This document shows, piece after piece, positions 1 through 8,672 of a DNA stretch of 54,908 nucleotides. The stretch comes from Candidatus Planktophila sp. Lineage in GTDB: Bacteria > Actinomycetota > Actinomycetes > Nanopelagicales > Nanopelagicaceae. The notes under the pieces are model-generated. The model worked only from the letters and a program-made list of their open reading frames with translations, was not told the origin of the DNA and ran no database searches. A program made the translations under genes and the position numbers. The stretch spans positions 1 through 54,908 of the forward strand of contig SHVG01000003.1 in NCBI GenBank assembly GCA_009691145.1, given 5' to 3'. The stretch's first letter is position 1. Each line of letters starts with the position of its first letter.

Positions 1-16
1 ACGAGTATTGTTGTGA

Positions 17-355
17 TTAGCGCCCGAAATCATCCTCGATACGCTCGATATCATCTTCACCAAAGTAGGTTCCTGTCTGCACTTCAATGAATACAACATC
101 ATCTGCGCCAATGTTTTCAATGCGGTGAAGATCGCCGATAGCGATGTCGACCGTATGGCCAGAACTCTTTGTTGATTGCACACCGTTAAGTGTTACAAGG
201 GCAGTACCGGAAACTATAAACCAATGCTCAGCGCGCTTTTGGTGACGCTGATATGAAAGGCGTTTGCCGGGATGTACCCAGATGCATTTAACTTTGTGAG
301 AATCACTCTCTCGAAGAATTTCATATCGGCCCCATGGCCTTACTGAATCGCTCAT
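17..355 (-). CDS. Stand-alone cupin, mannose-6-phosphate isomerase type II C-terminal family
   Basis: A small (112 aa) single-domain cupin resembling the isomerase half of bifunctional GDP-mannose pyrophosphorylase/phosphomannose isomerases. Visible family features are the opening 'RPWGRYEIL', the metal-binding stretch 'KRLSYQRHQKRAEHWFIVSG' and the late 'IGDLHRIENIG' strand. The nucleotidyltransferase half is absent, so the protein is either a free-standing sugar-phosphate isomerase or a sugar-binding cupin. A GTG at 364 would add three residues, but a GGAAAGG Shine-Dalgarno overlaps that GTG and sits eight bases before the ATG at 355, so I chose the ATG. It lies downstream of tRNA-Cys on the same strand. 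Family assignment is confident; exact substrate is inferred. Confidence 0.8.
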   Translation of the reverse strand: MSDSVRPWGRYEILRESDSHKVKCIWVHPGKRLSYQRHQKRAEHWFIVSGTALVTLNGVQSTKSSGHTVDIAIGDLHRIENIGADDVVFIEVQTGTYFGEDDIERIEDDFGR

Positions 356-389
356 GGGATGCACCTTTCCATATCGTGGTTTTTAATGA

Positions 390-463
390 TGGAGGTCGGG
401 ACGGGATTTGAACCCGTGTAGAGGGATTTGCAGTCCCTTGCCTCGCCTCTCGGCCACCCGACC
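390..463 (-). tRNA. tRNA-Cys (GCA)
   Basis: The reverse strand folds as a tRNA. The acceptor GGTCGGG pairs with CCCGACC, the D arm is GCC/GGC, the anticodon stem AGGGA/TCCCT carries loop CTGCAAA (anticodon GCA), and the T arm ACGGG/CCCGT has loop TTCAAAT. The mature body is 393-463; the terminal CCA is encoded at 390-392. Confidence 0.96.
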
Positions 464-493
464 ATGTGCATATCGCACTAGGCGACTTATCAG

Positions 494-566
494 AGCGGAC
501 GACCGGGTTCGAACCGGCGACCTGAACCTTGGCAAGGTTCCGCGCTACCAACTGCGCTACGTCCGC
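494..566 (-). tRNA. tRNA-Gly (GCC)
   Basis: On the reverse strand the acceptor GCGGACG pairs with CGTCCGC, the anticodon loop TTGCCAA gives anticodon GCC, and the T loop is TTCGAAC. The discriminator is T and no CCA is encoded, unlike the neighbouring tRNA-Cys 30 bases downstream. The two are probably co-transcribed from the 567-635 gap, where an 'atccta' (TAGGAT on the minus strand, 582-587) could be a -10 element. Confidence 0.96.
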
Positions 567-635
567 GAGGAGGCAAAATCTATCCTAGGAAGGCCATAAG
601 CGCCAAAGTGAGCGGTCAATGGATAGCGTTCCCTT

Positions 636-1625
636 GTGATGTCAGCCGATGCGCTTTTTTGGATGAATGGGCGACTTGCAACAGAGCTCATCGAAATCTC
701 GCATGATCCTGCCGATTTATCCGATGGCAGCTTTTGGGCGGTATCGACAACTTTCGAAGGTGGATTTACCGCCGCCCGTTTTGCAACTGTGATCGATGCA
801 GATTTTCCACACCATGCATGGGAAAAACTCGAAGGCGTGTGGCGATCATCGCGCAGCGAATCGGAGTACATGGATTATGTGAAGTCGATTCAGAGATCGA
901 TTGCAGAGGGCTGGGTCTATCAGGTAAATGCCTGTCGAGAGTTATCAACTCCTATTGCACAGGAAAGAAATCTCCGTGGTTTGTTTTCGCAGATTCTGAT
1001 TAATAATCCAGCGCCGTGGGCGAGTTATCTGGAGTTGCCTGGTATCAATATCGCATCGGCTTCACCTGAGTTATTTTTAAAGCGCACTGGAAATCGAGTT
1101 CGTACCTCGCCAATTAAAGGGACCCAGCTTCCAGGGCAGAGGCATTTTGGGGCTAAAGATGTGGCTGAAAATGTGATGATCGTCGATTTAATGCGCAATG
1201 ACTTTGGCGCAATCTGCACAAACGGCACAGTGAGCGTGCCGAGATTATTAGCATCCGAGCCCCATCCGGGATTAGTGCATTTGGTATCTGATGTTGAGGG
1301 TGAACTCAGAGATGGAATTTCGTGGAGTGAGATTATTTCTTCGCTGCAACCTCCTGGATCAATTAGCGGGGCACCGAAATCCTCGGCGATTTCAGTTATC
1401 ACCTCACATGAATCCACGCGCGGTCCTTACTGCGGTGCACTTGGCTGGGTAGAGGCAGATCAATGCCAGCTATCGGTAGCTATCCGTATCTTCTTTAAAG
1501 ATAGTGCTCTTCGATTTGGAACAGGTGCTGGAATAACATGGGGGAGTGATCCAGAAGGTGAGTGGGAAGAGACCCAGTTGAAGGCGCGACGTTTAATATC
1601 GATCGCTGGAGGCTCACTCTCATGA
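636..1625 (+). CDS. pabB: Aminodeoxychorismate synthase component I (chorismate-binding enzyme)
   Basis: Converts chorismate plus ammonia to 4-amino-4-deoxychorismate for p-aminobenzoate and folate synthesis. The chorismate-binding fold is shown by 'ASPELFLKR', 'TSPIKGT', 'ENVMIVDLMRNDFG', 'PPGSISGAPK' and 'GPYCGALGW'. The lysine in PIKGT favours PabB over anthranilate synthase, which normally has PIAGT. At 329 aa it is shorter than typical PabB (about 450) because the N-terminal subdomain is reduced; no glutaminase domain or adjacent pabA is seen. The start is GTG 636 or the next codon, ATG 639. The stop overlaps the pabC start (ATGA), and pabC supports the assignment. Confidence 0.88.
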   Translation: MMSADALFWMNGRLATELIEISHDPADLSDGSFWAVSTTFEGGFTAARFATVIDADFPHHAWEKLEGVWRSSRSESEYMDYVKSIQRSIAEGWVYQVNACRELSTPIAQERNLRGLFSQILINNPAPWASYLELPGINIASASPELFLKRTGNRVRTSPIKGTQLPGQRHFGAKDVAENVMIVDLMRNDFGAICTNGTVSVPRLLASEPHPGLVHLVSDVEGELRDGISWSEIISSLQPPGSISGAPKSSAISVITSHESTRGPYCGALGWVEADQCQLSVAIRIFFKDSALRFGTGAGITWGSDPEGEWEETQLKARRLISIAGGSLS

Positions 1626-2380
1626 AGGTCTGCATGAATGCCTCGTTGACCGATATCGGCAATGCAGCGATGACACCAACGGGTTGGCTAGTGGGAGCGG
1701 GAATATTTGAAACGCTGCGCACCGTGAACGGCCTTGCCTATGCCTACGCGCGCCACATCGAGCGTGCAGTTAAGAGCGCAGCGATTGCTAAGGTGGTTTT
1801 GCCGCCTTTAGATGTGGTTGCATCATCGGTAGCAGATTTATTGGCTGCCGAAGCCTTAGCAGATGGGTTGCTGAGAATCTCATTTGATAAGAACGGTCAG
1901 TGGGCCGCTGTCCATCTGCCTTATCAACCCGTAACAACTGCAGCCAAAGTTCGCATCCACCCCGATGCATTGATGTCAAAGGGTGAGAGGATTAAAAGCT
2001 ACCCATATGAGAATCGATTGGCGATCTTGGATGAAGCTAAGTTGCTGGGTTTTGATGAGGCGATCGTATGTAGCACTGAAGGCAATCTCTGCGAAGGCGC
2101 AGTGTCAAATATAGTTTTTCTCATTGACGGCCGTTGGGTAACACCACCAACTAGCGATGGCGTACTGCCAGGGATTATGCGTGGATTAGTAATTGATTAC
2201 TGTGGGGTTAGCGTGCAATCAGTTCGGCTATCGCAGATTGAGGAGATATCGGCTGCGATCTTGCTCAGTAGTCTTCGCATAGCGCAGTCGATTCAATCCA
2301 TTGATGGCCGAGAATTAGAGCTATCACAGGCCTTCAACGATGAAATTCATGCGATGGCCGTGCTCCATTCGGTAGGCTAG
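1622..2380 (+). CDS. pabC: Class IV aminotransferase, probable 4-amino-4-deoxychorismate lyase
   Basis: PLP-dependent fold-type IV enzyme; with pabB it would release pyruvate from aminodeoxychorismate to give PABA. Family signatures are the lysine region '[17 protein letters not shown]' (Schiff-base Lys), '[20 protein letters not shown]' and the C-terminal '[15 protein letters not shown]'. The frame opens further upstream, but the ATG at 1622 overlaps the pabB TGA and has GGAGG nine bases before it, giving 252 aa and translational coupling. Branched-chain or D-amino-acid aminotransferases share this fold, so the lyase role rests mainly on context. Confidence 0.85.
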   Translation: MKVCMNASLTDIGNAAMTPTGWLVGAGIFETLRTVNGLAYAYARHIERAVKSAAIAKVVLPPLDVVASSVADLLAAEALADGLLRISFDKNGQWAAVHLPYQPVTTAAKVRIHPDALMSKGERIKSYPYENRLAILDEAKLLGFDEAIVCSTEGNLCEGAVSNIVFLIDGRWVTPPTSDGVLPGIMRGLVIDYCGVSVQSVRLSQIEEISAAILLSSLRIAQSIQSIDGRELELSQAFNDEIHAMAVLHSVG

Positions 2381-2384
2381 CCAT

Positions 2385-4373
2385 ATGTCCACGATTGATA
2401 TCACCGTAGATGGCCAGGCGCGCTCGGTTGAGGCCGACGCTCGCCCAACCAATCTCTTTGCCGACAATAAAGATATCGTCGTTGCCCGAATTAACGGTGT
2501 TCTTAACGATCTCTGGAGCGAATTAGCTAATGGAGATGTTGTCGAAGGCGTTTTGATCTCCTCCCCCGATGGTCTTGCAGTTCTGCGTCACTCAACTGCT
2601 CACGTCATGGCACAGGCCGTTCAAGAGCTATATGCCAACACACGTCTTGGAATCGGTCCACCGATTAAAGATGGTTTTTATTATGACTTTGATCCAACCG
2701 ATACTTTCAATCCCGATGATCTTGTAAAGATCGAAAGTGCGATGCGCAAAATCATAAAAGAGGGTCAGCGTTTTCGACGACGGGTTATCTCCGAAGCCGA
2801 CGCGCTCAAGGAGCTCGCGCACGAGCCATACAAATGCGAGCTCATTGGCGTTAAGGGCCCGGCCGGCGATGAGGCAAGCGTGGAGGTCGGTGGCACTGAA
2901 CTGACAATGTATGAGAATTTAGGACGCGATGGCAATCCCATATGGAGCGATCTCTGCCGAGGCCCACACCTTCCTTCGACCAAACACATTCCAGCCTTCA
3001 AGTTAATGCGTACCGCTGCTGCATACTGGCGTGGCTCTGAAAAGAATCCGATGTTGCAGCGCATCTATGGCACAGCATGGCCAAGCCAAGATGAACTCAA
3101 TGGATATCTCGAGCTTTTAGCTGAGGCGGAAAAGCGCGATCATAGACGACTGGGTAGCGAGCTCGATCTCTTTTCATTTCCTGAAGAGATTGGCTCTGGC
3201 CTTGCCATGTTTCATCCCAAGGGCGGAATCATTCGCAGAGCGATGGAGGACTACTCGCGAAAACGCCACGAGGATGAAGGTTACGAGTTTGTCTACTCTC
3301 CACATTTAGCTAAGGCTGCATTGTTTGAAACCTCGGGCCACTTGGAGTGGTATGCCGAAAGTATGTATCCGCCAATGATTTTAGATGAAGAGCTACACGC
3401 AGATGGAACCATCAAACGTGCAGGCCAGCAGTACTACATGAAGCCCATGAACTGCCCCTTTCATAATCTTATTTATAGATCGCGGGGTCGTTCATATCGA
3501 GAACTACCTCTGCGTTTATTTGAGTTTGGTACCGTCTATCGCTATGAAAAATCTGGTGTGCTTCACGGAATTACTCGAGCTCGTGGATTCACACAGGACG
3601 ATGCCCATATCTACTGCACCAAAGATCAAATGGTGGACGAGCTTGATTCACTACTGACTTTCGTACTTAACTTATTGCGCGACTATGGCCTCAATGAGTT
3701 TTATCTCGAGCTCTCAACCCGTAGCCAAGAAAAATCAGTAGGTGCGGCTAGTGATTGGGCCCAAGCTACGCAGGCGCTTCGCAAGGCTGCAAATGCCCAA
3801 AACCTCGAGCTCGTACTCGATGAAGGTGGGGCGGCTTTTTACGGACCAAAGATTTCAGTGCAGGTAAAAGATGCAATCGGTCGTACATGGCAGATGTCGA
3901 CGATCCAAGTCGATTTCCAATTACCACAACGCTTCGAACTCGAATATGCCGCCGCTGATGGAACACGCCAGCGCCCAGTAATGATTCACCGCGCACTCTT
4001 TGGCTCGATCGAGCGCTTCTTTGGCATTTTAACTGAACACTATGCCGGAGCATTTCCACCATGGCTTTCACCCGTTCAAGCAATTGGTATTCCAGTTGCC
4101 GATGCCTTTGTAGATTACTTAGCCGGTGTCATGGCTCAGATGCGCACAGCCGGTATCCGTACCGAGCTCGATAGCTCTGATGATCGCATGCAAAAGAAGG
4201 TGCGTAATGCGCAGATGCAAAAGATTCCATTTATGGTAATTGCTGGCGAAGAAGATCAAGCCGCGGGCGCTGTTTCATTCCGCTATCGCAACGGGGAGCA
4301 AAAGAATGGAATCCCAGTTGCCGATGCAATCGCCGAGATTAAGAAAATAGTCGCCGAGCGAACTCAGGTATAG
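2385..4373 (+). CDS. thrS: Threonyl-tRNA synthetase
   Basis: Class II aminoacyl-tRNA synthetase charging tRNA-Thr, 662 aa, full length. It has an N-terminal TGS domain (about 1-65), an editing domain with 'HSTAHVMAQ' and '[11 protein letters not shown]', a catalytic core with zinc ligands in 'KPMNCPFHN', 'DDAHIYC' and 'MIHRALFGS', and a C-terminal anticodon-binding domain. It starts five bases after pabC and stops three bases before the HIT gene, so it is probably in one transcript. No T-box leader is possible in such a short gap. The thrS-HIT-pgsA order is the same as in mycobacteria. Confidence 0.97.
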   Translation: MSTIDITVDGQARSVEADARPTNLFADNKDIVVARINGVLNDLWSELANGDVVEGVLISSPDGLAVLRHSTAHVMAQAVQELYANTRLGIGPPIKDGFYYDFDPTDTFNPDDLVKIESAMRKIIKEGQRFRRRVISEADALKELAHEPYKCELIGVKGPAGDEASVEVGGTELTMYENLGRDGNPIWSDLCRGPHLPSTKHIPAFKLMRTAAAYWRGSEKNPMLQRIYGTAWPSQDELNGYLELLAEAEKRDHRRLGSELDLFSFPEEIGSGLAMFHPKGGIIRRAMEDYSRKRHEDEGYEFVYSPHLAKAALFETSGHLEWYAESMYPPMILDEELHADGTIKRAGQQYYMKPMNCPFHNLIYRSRGRSYRELPLRLFEFGTVYRYEKSGVLHGITRARGFTQDDAHIYCTKDQMVDELDSLLTFVLNLLRDYGLNEFYLELSTRSQEKSVGAASDWAQATQALRKAANAQNLELVLDEGGAAFYGPKISVQVKDAIGRTWQMSTIQVDFQLPQRFELEYAAADGTRQRPVMIHRALFGSIERFFGILTEHYAGAFPPWLSPVQAIGIPVADAFVDYLAGVMAQMRTAGIRTELDSSDDRMQKKVRNAQMQKIPFMVIAGEEDQAAGAVSFRYRNGEQKNGIPVADAIAEIKKIVAERTQV

Positions 4374-4375
4374 CT

Positions 4376-4897
4376 ATGCGAATTGATGGATTGGGCATGC
4401 CCGATGGGTGGAACCGCTTATGGGCGCCACATCGCCTCGAGTATCTACGTGGTGAAAACCGCCCACTTGAGGGAAATGATATTGAGTGCCCTTTTTGTCG
4501 AATTCCGAGTTTGAGTGATGAAGAGGGTTTAATTGTTCATCGCGGCGCAGATGCATTTGTTGTAATGAATTTGTATCCCTATAACCCAGGCCATTTACTT
4601 ATCTGCACGTATCGCCACATCGCCGATTTAACTGATTTAACTAAGGCCGAGCGAGATGAGCTATCTGCCCTCACTGCGCATGCAATGGCAACGATTCGTA
4701 AGGTTTCATCTCCAGAGGGATTTAATTTGGGAATGAACCAAGGGGCTATCTCTGGGGCCGGTGTGGCCGAACATATTCACCAGCATCTTGTCCCGCGCTG
4801 GCGCGGGGACGCTAACTTTATGCCGATTATTGGACGAACTAAAGTTTTGCCGCAGTTACTGACTCTCACACGAGGTGAGATCGCAGCGGCTTGGTAG
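4376..4897 (+). CDS. HIT-family nucleotide phosphorylase/hydrolase (Ap4A phosphorylase-like)
   Basis: 173 aa histidine-triad protein acting on dinucleoside polyphosphates or related nucleotides. The active-site triad is 'HIHQHLVPRW', preceded by 'NLYPYNPGHLLI'; a 'CPFC' pair near residue 39 may bind zinc. The same gene follows thrS in mycobacteria, where the homologue (Rv2613c) is described as an Ap4A phosphorylase. Its TAG stop directly abuts the stop of the opposing minus-strand gene (TAG then TTA), leaving no intergenic base. Confidence 0.9.
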   Translation: MRIDGLGMPDGWNRLWAPHRLEYLRGENRPLEGNDIECPFCRIPSLSDEEGLIVHRGADAFVVMNLYPYNPGHLLICTYRHIADLTDLTKAERDELSALTAHAMATIRKVSSPEGFNLGMNQGAISGAGVAEHIHQHLVPRWRGDANFMPIIGRTKVLPQLLTLTRGEIAAAW

Positions 4898-5482
4898 TTA
4901 ATCTTTTATCTGATTTAAATATCCTTTAACGATATCGACACCGATTCCCTTTTCAATCCACAACGGGATCGCTGGAAACAATAATCCAGCGGCAAATGCA
5001 CCTTCACCCATAGAGGCTGTCAGCTCGAGATATTCGTCACGAAACTCTTGCACCAATGTTTCATGTTCAGGTTCGCATGCACTATCGAGTGCTGGATCTA
5101 TTGTGTAATCGGTAACCCTCATTGTCTCCAATGAAATTAATGCGCATGGCATACCGTCATTATCATGTAGGACTAAGTACGGCGTAGCCATATGATCCAA
5201 GACACGGTTAGCAAGCATTACCGCATCATCGAAATCGGCCTCTTGGTTTTGCAACTGGGTTACGGTAACGATGCGCGGAGTTTGATACTCATCAATAGCC
5301 TGCCATAAATCTATAGTCGCCTGATCGATTCCCATCGCTGGATTAATAACAAAGATCGCACACTCTGTTTGAGGATCTACCGAGTCCAAAACCCGACCAC
5401 CAAATGCGTGCGCAACGGCGTGTGGCTGCGCACTTTCGTGGCCGTAGATAGCGATGGAGTCGGGGGATGCGGTGGAATTCAC
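4898..5482 (-). CDS. Degenerate EF-G-like protein lacking GTPase motifs
   Basis: 194 aa protein of unknown function. The middle, 'LWQAIDEYQTPRIVTVTQLQ' followed by 'QEADFDDAVMLANRVL', parallels the G-domain segment of elongation factor G ('..ADKYGVPRIVFVNKMDR..ADF..'). The later 'EFRDEYLELTASMGEGAF' parallels its helical insert. The P-loop position reads 'AIYGHESAQPHAV', with no GKT/S, and NKxD is replaced by TQLQ, so GTP binding is unlikely. The start is GTG at 5482. The gene sits head to head with pgsA (24 bp gap) and tail to tail with the HIT gene. Resemblance was judged by eye; function is unknown. Confidence 0.7.
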   Translation of the reverse strand: MNSTASPDSIAIYGHESAQPHAVAHAFGGRVLDSVDPQTECAIFVINPAMGIDQATIDLWQAIDEYQTPRIVTVTQLQNQEADFDDAVMLANRVLDHMATPYLVLHDNDGMPCALISLETMRVTDYTIDPALDSACEPEHETLVQEFRDEYLELTASMGEGAFAAGLLFPAIPLWIEKGIGVDIVKGYLNQIKD

Positions 5483-5506
5483 CTGCTCAGCCTACGATGG
5501 GAGGTG

Positions 5507-6103
5507 ATGATTAGTAGCATTTTCAAACCTGCGGTTACGAGATTCATAACACCCGTAGCCAGGTTTGCACTGCGTATCGGCATTACCCCAAACGGGGTGA
5601 CCTGGGTGGGTGCCATCGGCGTGGTCGCCTCCTCACTCTACTTTTATCCCCGTGGAGATTTCTTTCTAGGTAGCGCTGTAATTTTTCTTTTTGCTCTCAG
5701 TGATTTATTCGATGGCACGATGGCACGGATATCACAGACGGGCGCCAGTCGTTGGGGTGGTTTTCTCGATTCAACGATCGATCGCATTACAGATTCAACG
5801 ATATTAATAGGAGTGGCTATTTATCTTATCGATAGAGATGATCGCTTAAGTGCGGTCGTAATCCTAACTCTTGTGACTGGTTTACTAGTTCCTTATATTC
5901 GCGCAAAGGCTGAGAGCTTCGGAATCGCATGCACTGGGGGAATCGCAGAGCGCACCGAGCGTCTCATGATCTCAATGTCTGCAATAGCACTTGATGGTCT
6001 GGGCGTTCCCTATGTTTTAGCGGCAGGAATGTGGCTTCTAGCGGTTTTAGGTTTGCTCACAGTCATCCAACGGATGATGATCGTTAAGAGAGCCCTTAAG
6101 TAA
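5507..6103 (+). CDS. pgsA: CDP-alcohol phosphatidyltransferase, probable phosphatidylinositol-phosphate synthase
   Basis: Integral membrane enzyme of about 198 aa. The CDP-alcohol phosphotransferase motif D-G-x2-A-R-x8-G-x3-D-x3-D is complete in 'DLFDGTMARI' plus 'GGFLDSTIDRITD'. In actinobacteria the pgsA gene directly before an acyltransferase and pimA makes phosphatidylinositol phosphate from CDP-diacylglycerol and inositol phosphate, so that role is favoured over PG-phosphate synthesis. The frame extends upstream into the divergent neighbour. ATG 5507 or GTG 5504 fit the protein family, but GGGAGG at 5499-5504 is unusually close. The next gene begins at the base after the stop. Confidence 0.88.
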   Translation: MISSIFKPAVTRFITPVARFALRIGITPNGVTWVGAIGVVASSLYFYPRGDFFLGSAVIFLFALSDLFDGTMARISQTGASRWGGFLDSTIDRITDSTILIGVAIYLIDRDDRLSAVVILTLVTGLLVPYIRAKAESFGIACTGGIAERTERLMISMSAIALDGLGVPYVLAAGMWLLAVLGLLTVIQRMMIVKRALK

Positions 6104-6988
6104 ATGTTTGCAACAATTACAGCATGGGGTTATTTCGCTGCGTGGCGAGTACTGCGGTGGCTGCCTGAGCGATTTGTTTATTCAGCGGCCTACAGACTAT
6201 CTGATCTGCTAACAAAGCGAAATGCTCCAAACATTCAACGTCTGCGATCTAATCTTGCACGTACGCAGCCAGAAATAACTGCTTTAGACCTAGATCTTCT
6301 TGTCTACAAAGGTATGCGCTCTGCAATTCGTTACTGGTGTGACACCTTCAGGTTGCCAGATTGGTCATTGGAAAGAATTCAAAATACTGTCACGGTGACA
6401 AATGAACACCTATTTTTTGCATTAGTGAACTCTGGAAATGGCGGAATTATTACTGTTCCTCACGCGGGTAATTACGATCACGCTGCAGCTTATTTTTGCA
6501 GCAAAGGAGCCAAGATTGTTACAGTGGCAGAGCGCCTGAAGCCCGAAGCTTTGTTTAAAAAGTTTATGGAGTATCGCGCAGCCTTCGGTATGGAGGCGTT
6601 GCCACTTGATGGCCGTGTTATTCCAACGCTGGCACTTCGAATTCGTGCGGGCTGCGTTGTAGCACTCGCCGCCGATAGAGATTTATCTCGCTCAGGTATA
6701 GACGTGAGGTTCTTCGGCGCTCCCGCTCGTATGCCGGCAGGTCCGGCCGTGCTCGCACTCAGGACAGATGCACCTCTCATCTGCGCCATGGTTTCCTACA
6801 CCGATGGTGGGATTCATATCGATTTTGAATCAGTGCCGATGCCATCGCACGGTACTGAGACAGAGAAGATTGCGGCAATAATTCAAAGTAGTGCCGATCT
6901 CTTTGCTAAGGGAATAGCTGCACATCCAGAGGACTGGCACATGATGCAGCGAATCTGGATCGATGGAGATTTCAAGGAGCGCAGCTAA
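6104..6988 (+). CDS. Phosphatidylinositol mannoside acyltransferase (LpxL-like)
   Basis: 294 aa lysophospholipid/lipid A acyltransferase family member. The catalytic H-x4-D motif is 'PHAGNYDHA', followed by 'VAERLKPEALFKKFMEYR' and the 'AADRDLSRSGIDVRFFG' region typical of the family. Position between pgsA and pimA matches mycobacterial PatA (Rv2611c), which acylates the mannose of PIM; that substrate is inferred from synteny. It starts immediately after the pgsA stop, and its TAA shares an A with the pimA ATG (TAATG). Confidence 0.87.
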   Translation: MFATITAWGYFAAWRVLRWLPERFVYSAAYRLSDLLTKRNAPNIQRLRSNLARTQPEITALDLDLLVYKGMRSAIRYWCDTFRLPDWSLERIQNTVTVTNEHLFFALVNSGNGGIITVPHAGNYDHAAAYFCSKGAKIVTVAERLKPEALFKKFMEYRAAFGMEALPLDGRVIPTLALRIRAGCVVALAADRDLSRSGIDVRFFGAPARMPAGPAVLALRTDAPLICAMVSYTDGGIHIDFESVPMPSHGTETEKIAAIIQSSADLFAKGIAAHPEDWHMMQRIWIDGDFKERS

Positions 6989-8172
6989 TGCTGACTAAGA
7001 AGCTGCGGATTGGAATCGTCTGCCCATATGGGTGGGATACACCGGGTGGAGTTCAAAACCATGTCCGCGATTTAGCAGAGTTTCTGATGAGCGCAGGACA
7101 CGATGTCTCTGTATTGGCACCGGCAATCGATGATGCACATCTACCGGCCTATGTAGTCAATGCTGGTAAACCTATTTCGATTCCTTACAATGGCGCAGTG
7201 GCCCGTATTTTATTTGGTCCCATCGCTTTTGCACGCGTGCGCCAATGGATCGCAGCGGGGGATTTCGATATTTTGCATCTACACGAGCCCGCAATCCCAT
7301 CAATATCACTTCTTGCATGTTGGGCCGCTGAGGGAGCAATGGTTGGTACCTTCCATGCCGCGGCTAAGCATCAAAAAGTAATTTATGCAATCGGTCCAAT
7401 TCTCGAGCCTGCGATTGAAAAACTTTCAGCGCGCATCGCTGTATCTGAGGCGGCGAGGTTAACTCTTACCAACCACTTAGAGACCGATGCAGTTGTTATT
7501 CCTAACGGGATATATGCAAAGCGTTATGCCAATGGCGAGCCTCAAGAAAAATGGTCGGGCAATACGATTGGATTCATTGGACGCTTTGAAGAGCCGCGTA
7601 AAGGTCTGCAGGTTTTACTCGCTGCGCTACCGATAATTGCGCGCTTTGCCCCCGATGTTCGAGTTCTTGTCGCAGGTCCTGGAGATCCCAAAGAGGTAGA
7701 AGAATCAATCGATCCGCAGTTGCGTCACCGCTTTGAGTTTTTAGGTCGCATTAGCGAAAAAGAAAAGGCCGACTTCATGTCATCTGTAACGCTCTATGTC
7801 GCACCTAATACTGGGGGCGAATCCTTTGGGATTATCTTGGCCGAAGCTCTTGCAAGTGGTGCATGTGTAGTAGCAAGTGATATTCCGGCCTTTGATTCAC
7901 TGCTTGGCGGTGGAGAGTTTGGCGCTCTCTTTGAATCGGAGAATCCAAGTGATTTAGCTAAGGTCGTAATCGAACTATTGCGAGATAGCGACAAGCGCGC
8001 CGGGCTATCTGGTAAGGGTAGAGAGCATGCGCAGATCTTTGATTGGGATGTTGTGGCAGAGCAGATCTTTTCAATCTATGAGATGGCACTCGTCGGTGCT
8101 CAAGAGATCACACTCTCTTCAGAGAATCGCCCATGGAACCGCTTGCTATCTAGAGATGGCGATAAGAAATGA
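6988..8172 (+). CDS. pimA: Phosphatidyl-myo-inositol mannosyltransferase (GT4)
   Basis: 394 aa GT-B fold glycosyltransferase that would transfer mannose from GDP-mannose to phosphatidylinositol at the inner membrane face, the first step of PIM synthesis. The N-terminal domain has 'PYGWDTPGGVQNHVRDLAEF'. The C-terminal domain has 'GFIGRFEEPRKGLQ' and the E-x7-E element in 'TGGESFGIILAEALASG'. It is the third gene of the pgsA-acyltransferase-pimA cluster. The TGA overlaps the next ATG (ATGA). The last ~25 residues look unstructured. Confidence 0.9.
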   Translation: MLTKKLRIGIVCPYGWDTPGGVQNHVRDLAEFLMSAGHDVSVLAPAIDDAHLPAYVVNAGKPISIPYNGAVARILFGPIAFARVRQWIAAGDFDILHLHEPAIPSISLLACWAAEGAMVGTFHAAAKHQKVIYAIGPILEPAIEKLSARIAVSEAARLTLTNHLETDAVVIPNGIYAKRYANGEPQEKWSGNTIGFIGRFEEPRKGLQVLLAALPIIARFAPDVRVLVAGPGDPKEVEESIDPQLRHRFEFLGRISEKEKADFMSSVTLYVAPNTGGESFGIILAEALASGACVVASDIPAFDSLLGGGEFGALFESENPSDLAKVVIELLRDSDKRAGLSGKGREHAQIFDWDVVAEQIFSIYEMALVGAQEITLSSENRPWNRLLSRDGDKK

Positions 8173-8672
8173 AAACGACTCTAGCGGTAGTTCTAGTTCT
8201 CTTGACCGTGCTTTGGTACCTATCGTTTTTAGCTACGCGTCTAGATCGCCTGCATCACCGCGTTGAAACTAGTTGGGCAAATCTAGATGGCTTACTCCAA
8301 AGAAGAGCGGCGATTGCACTTGAAATTGCCCGCAGTCAATCGTGCGATCCAGCATCCTCGCTACTCCTAACATCTGCGGCCTACCAGGCGCGAGAGGCGA
8401 GCGTGCAAGAGCGCTCATCGGCTGAGATGGCCCTTTCCGGTGCCTTAGGTTTATTGATTATCGATGGTCAAATTCATGCTCATGATTCAGAGCAATCACT
8501 TTTCCAAGAGTTAAAGTTATTGAGCGCAAAGATTCGGATCGCAATTGCGATTCATACCGATGCAGTTTCCTCAACGCAGATGGTTCGAAGGAAATCTGCA
8601 ATCCGATTCTTTCGCTTAGCCGGCACCGCTCCACTGCCAGTCACATATGAGTTCGAGTTCGATGCGCTCTAG
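8169..8672 (+). CDS. LemA-like single-pass membrane protein
   Basis: 167 aa. One N-terminal transmembrane segment ('TTLAVVLVLLTVLWYLSFLA') is followed by 'TRLDRLHHRVETSWANLDGL' and 'LQRRA', which resembles the LemA pattern of a membrane anchor, a short basic stretch and a helix with W..L...L.RR. The rest is predicted helical and soluble. Coupled to pimA by an ATGA overlap and overlapping the next gene by 26 bases, so it belongs to the PIM operon. Function unknown; the LemA link is by pattern only. Confidence 0.65.
   Translation: MKTTLAVVLVLLTVLWYLSFLATRLDRLHHRVETSWANLDGLLQRRAAIALEIARSQSCDPASSLLLTSAAYQAREASVQERSSAEMALSGALGLLIIDGQIHAHDSEQSLFQELKLLSAKIRIAIAIHTDAVSSTQMVRRKSAIRFFRLAGTAPLPVTYEFEFDAL

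Noticed and set aside
582-619. Full -35/-10 promoter for the tRNA pair
   Set aside because: TAGGAT (582-587, minus) is plausible as -10, but the only good -35 (TTGACC, 614-619) is 26 bases away, too far.
2381-2384. T-box leader for thrS
   Set aside because: Gap to pabC is four bases.
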